A DNA stretch of 64,000 bases, from NCBI RefSeq assembly GCF_014207905.1, contig NZ_JACHLB010000003.1, forward strand, positions 538,547 to 602,546. Direction: 5' to 3'. Position 1 is the stretch's first letter, and the number at the start of each line of letters is the position of its first letter. The stretch comes from Flavobacterium notoginsengisoli. Its GTDB lineage: Bacteria; Bacteroidota; Bacteroidia; Flavobacteriales; Flavobacteriaceae. A model generated the notes under the pieces. The model made no database searches and was not told the origin of the DNA. It worked only from the letters and a program-made list of their open reading frames with translations. The translations under genes and the position numbers were made by a program. This document shows, one piece after another, positions 63,912 through 64,000 of this stretch.

Positions 63912-64000
63912 AAGCGGTCAAATTGACCACGCTTTTTCAGCATAAAGTGACCACCGATTTCGGGTCAAACTGACCACTCCTTTTCAATTTAAACTGACCA
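63912..64000. mobile_element. probable end of an IS21-family insertion sequence (partial)
   Basis: TGACCA occurs at 63924, 63948, 63971 and 63995, spaced 24, 23 and 24 bp, in an 89-bp stretch. Each copy is preceded by A-rich or AA(A)nT sequence. Multiple regularly spaced repeats at the ends are typical of IS21-family elements, where the transposase IstA binds. The body is outside the window and the exact end base cannot be fixed; it is probably between 63908 and 63925. Confidence 0.55.

Overview
The window is AT-rich Bacteroidota DNA, most probably from Flavobacterium or a close relative. The evidence is a type IX secretion (T9SS) type A C-terminal signal, SusC/SusD proteins, a FecI-like sigma/FecR pair, an UpxY-type NusG paralogue, TAnnTTTG-like -7 promoter boxes, and near absence of Shine-Dalgarno sequences. 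No rRNA, tRNA or CRISPR array was recognised. The genus is inferred from style, not from a database match.

Region 1 (1-7.7 kb) is housekeeping or mixed: the tail of an AI-2E family transporter, a THUMP-like SAM methyltransferase, a VanX-type dipeptidase, a lipoprotein, a fatty-acid desaturase with a readable promoter, a small XRE regulator, two small unknowns, an outer-membrane phospholipase A and a receiver-like unknown. A 0.6 kb gene-poor gap with several inverted repeats follows.

Region 2 (7.7-32.6 kb, all minus strand) is a complete Wzx/Wzy exopolysaccharide locus. It reads, from promoter-distal to promoter-proximal: initiating sugar-phosphate transferase, VanZ-like protein, Wzc, Wza, a GT2; then UDP-xylose synthase, GT2, WcaF-like acetyltransferase, two GT4, Wzy, two more GT4-type enzymes, GT32, three GT8-like enzymes, Wzx, UDP-glucose dehydrogenase, Gmd, Fcl, ManC and a TagD-like nucleotidyltransferase. 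The sugar-nucleotide genes imply GDP-fucose, GDP-mannose, UDP-glucuronate and UDP-xylose as donors.

Region 3 (33.2-38.4 kb) holds an UpxY-type antiterminator, two paralogous XRE regulators and a three-gene secreted-protein operon: a T9SS cargo protein, a surface protein of unknown role and a large beta-helix protein.

Region 4 (39.0-49.5 kb) is a compact biosynthetic operon: an A-PCP-KS-AT-ACP hybrid synthase, a C-A-PCP-TE synthetase and an Sfp-type phosphopantetheinyl transferase. Both adenylation domains carry a glycine-type specificity code and the AT looks malonyl-specific, so the predicted backbone is Gly-malonyl-Gly, a 4-amino-3-oxobutanoyl-glycine. An intrinsic terminator sits in the leader 59-90 bp before the first gene.

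Region 5 (49.8-64 kb) is a sigma/FecR/SusC/SusD locus with a TlpA-like thioredoxin, an S9 peptidase and an M16 peptidase. The M16 gene appears to be cut by an element whose end carries four evenly spaced TGACCA repeats, resembling an IS21-family end.

A feature links regions 2-4. The palindrome CCTTATTAAGG occurs in the gap before the export block, in the gap before the sugar block, and in the gap before the synthase operon, with a 20-bp identical core at the first two. It is a candidate shared operator or leader element coordinating polysaccharide and peptide-polyketide production.
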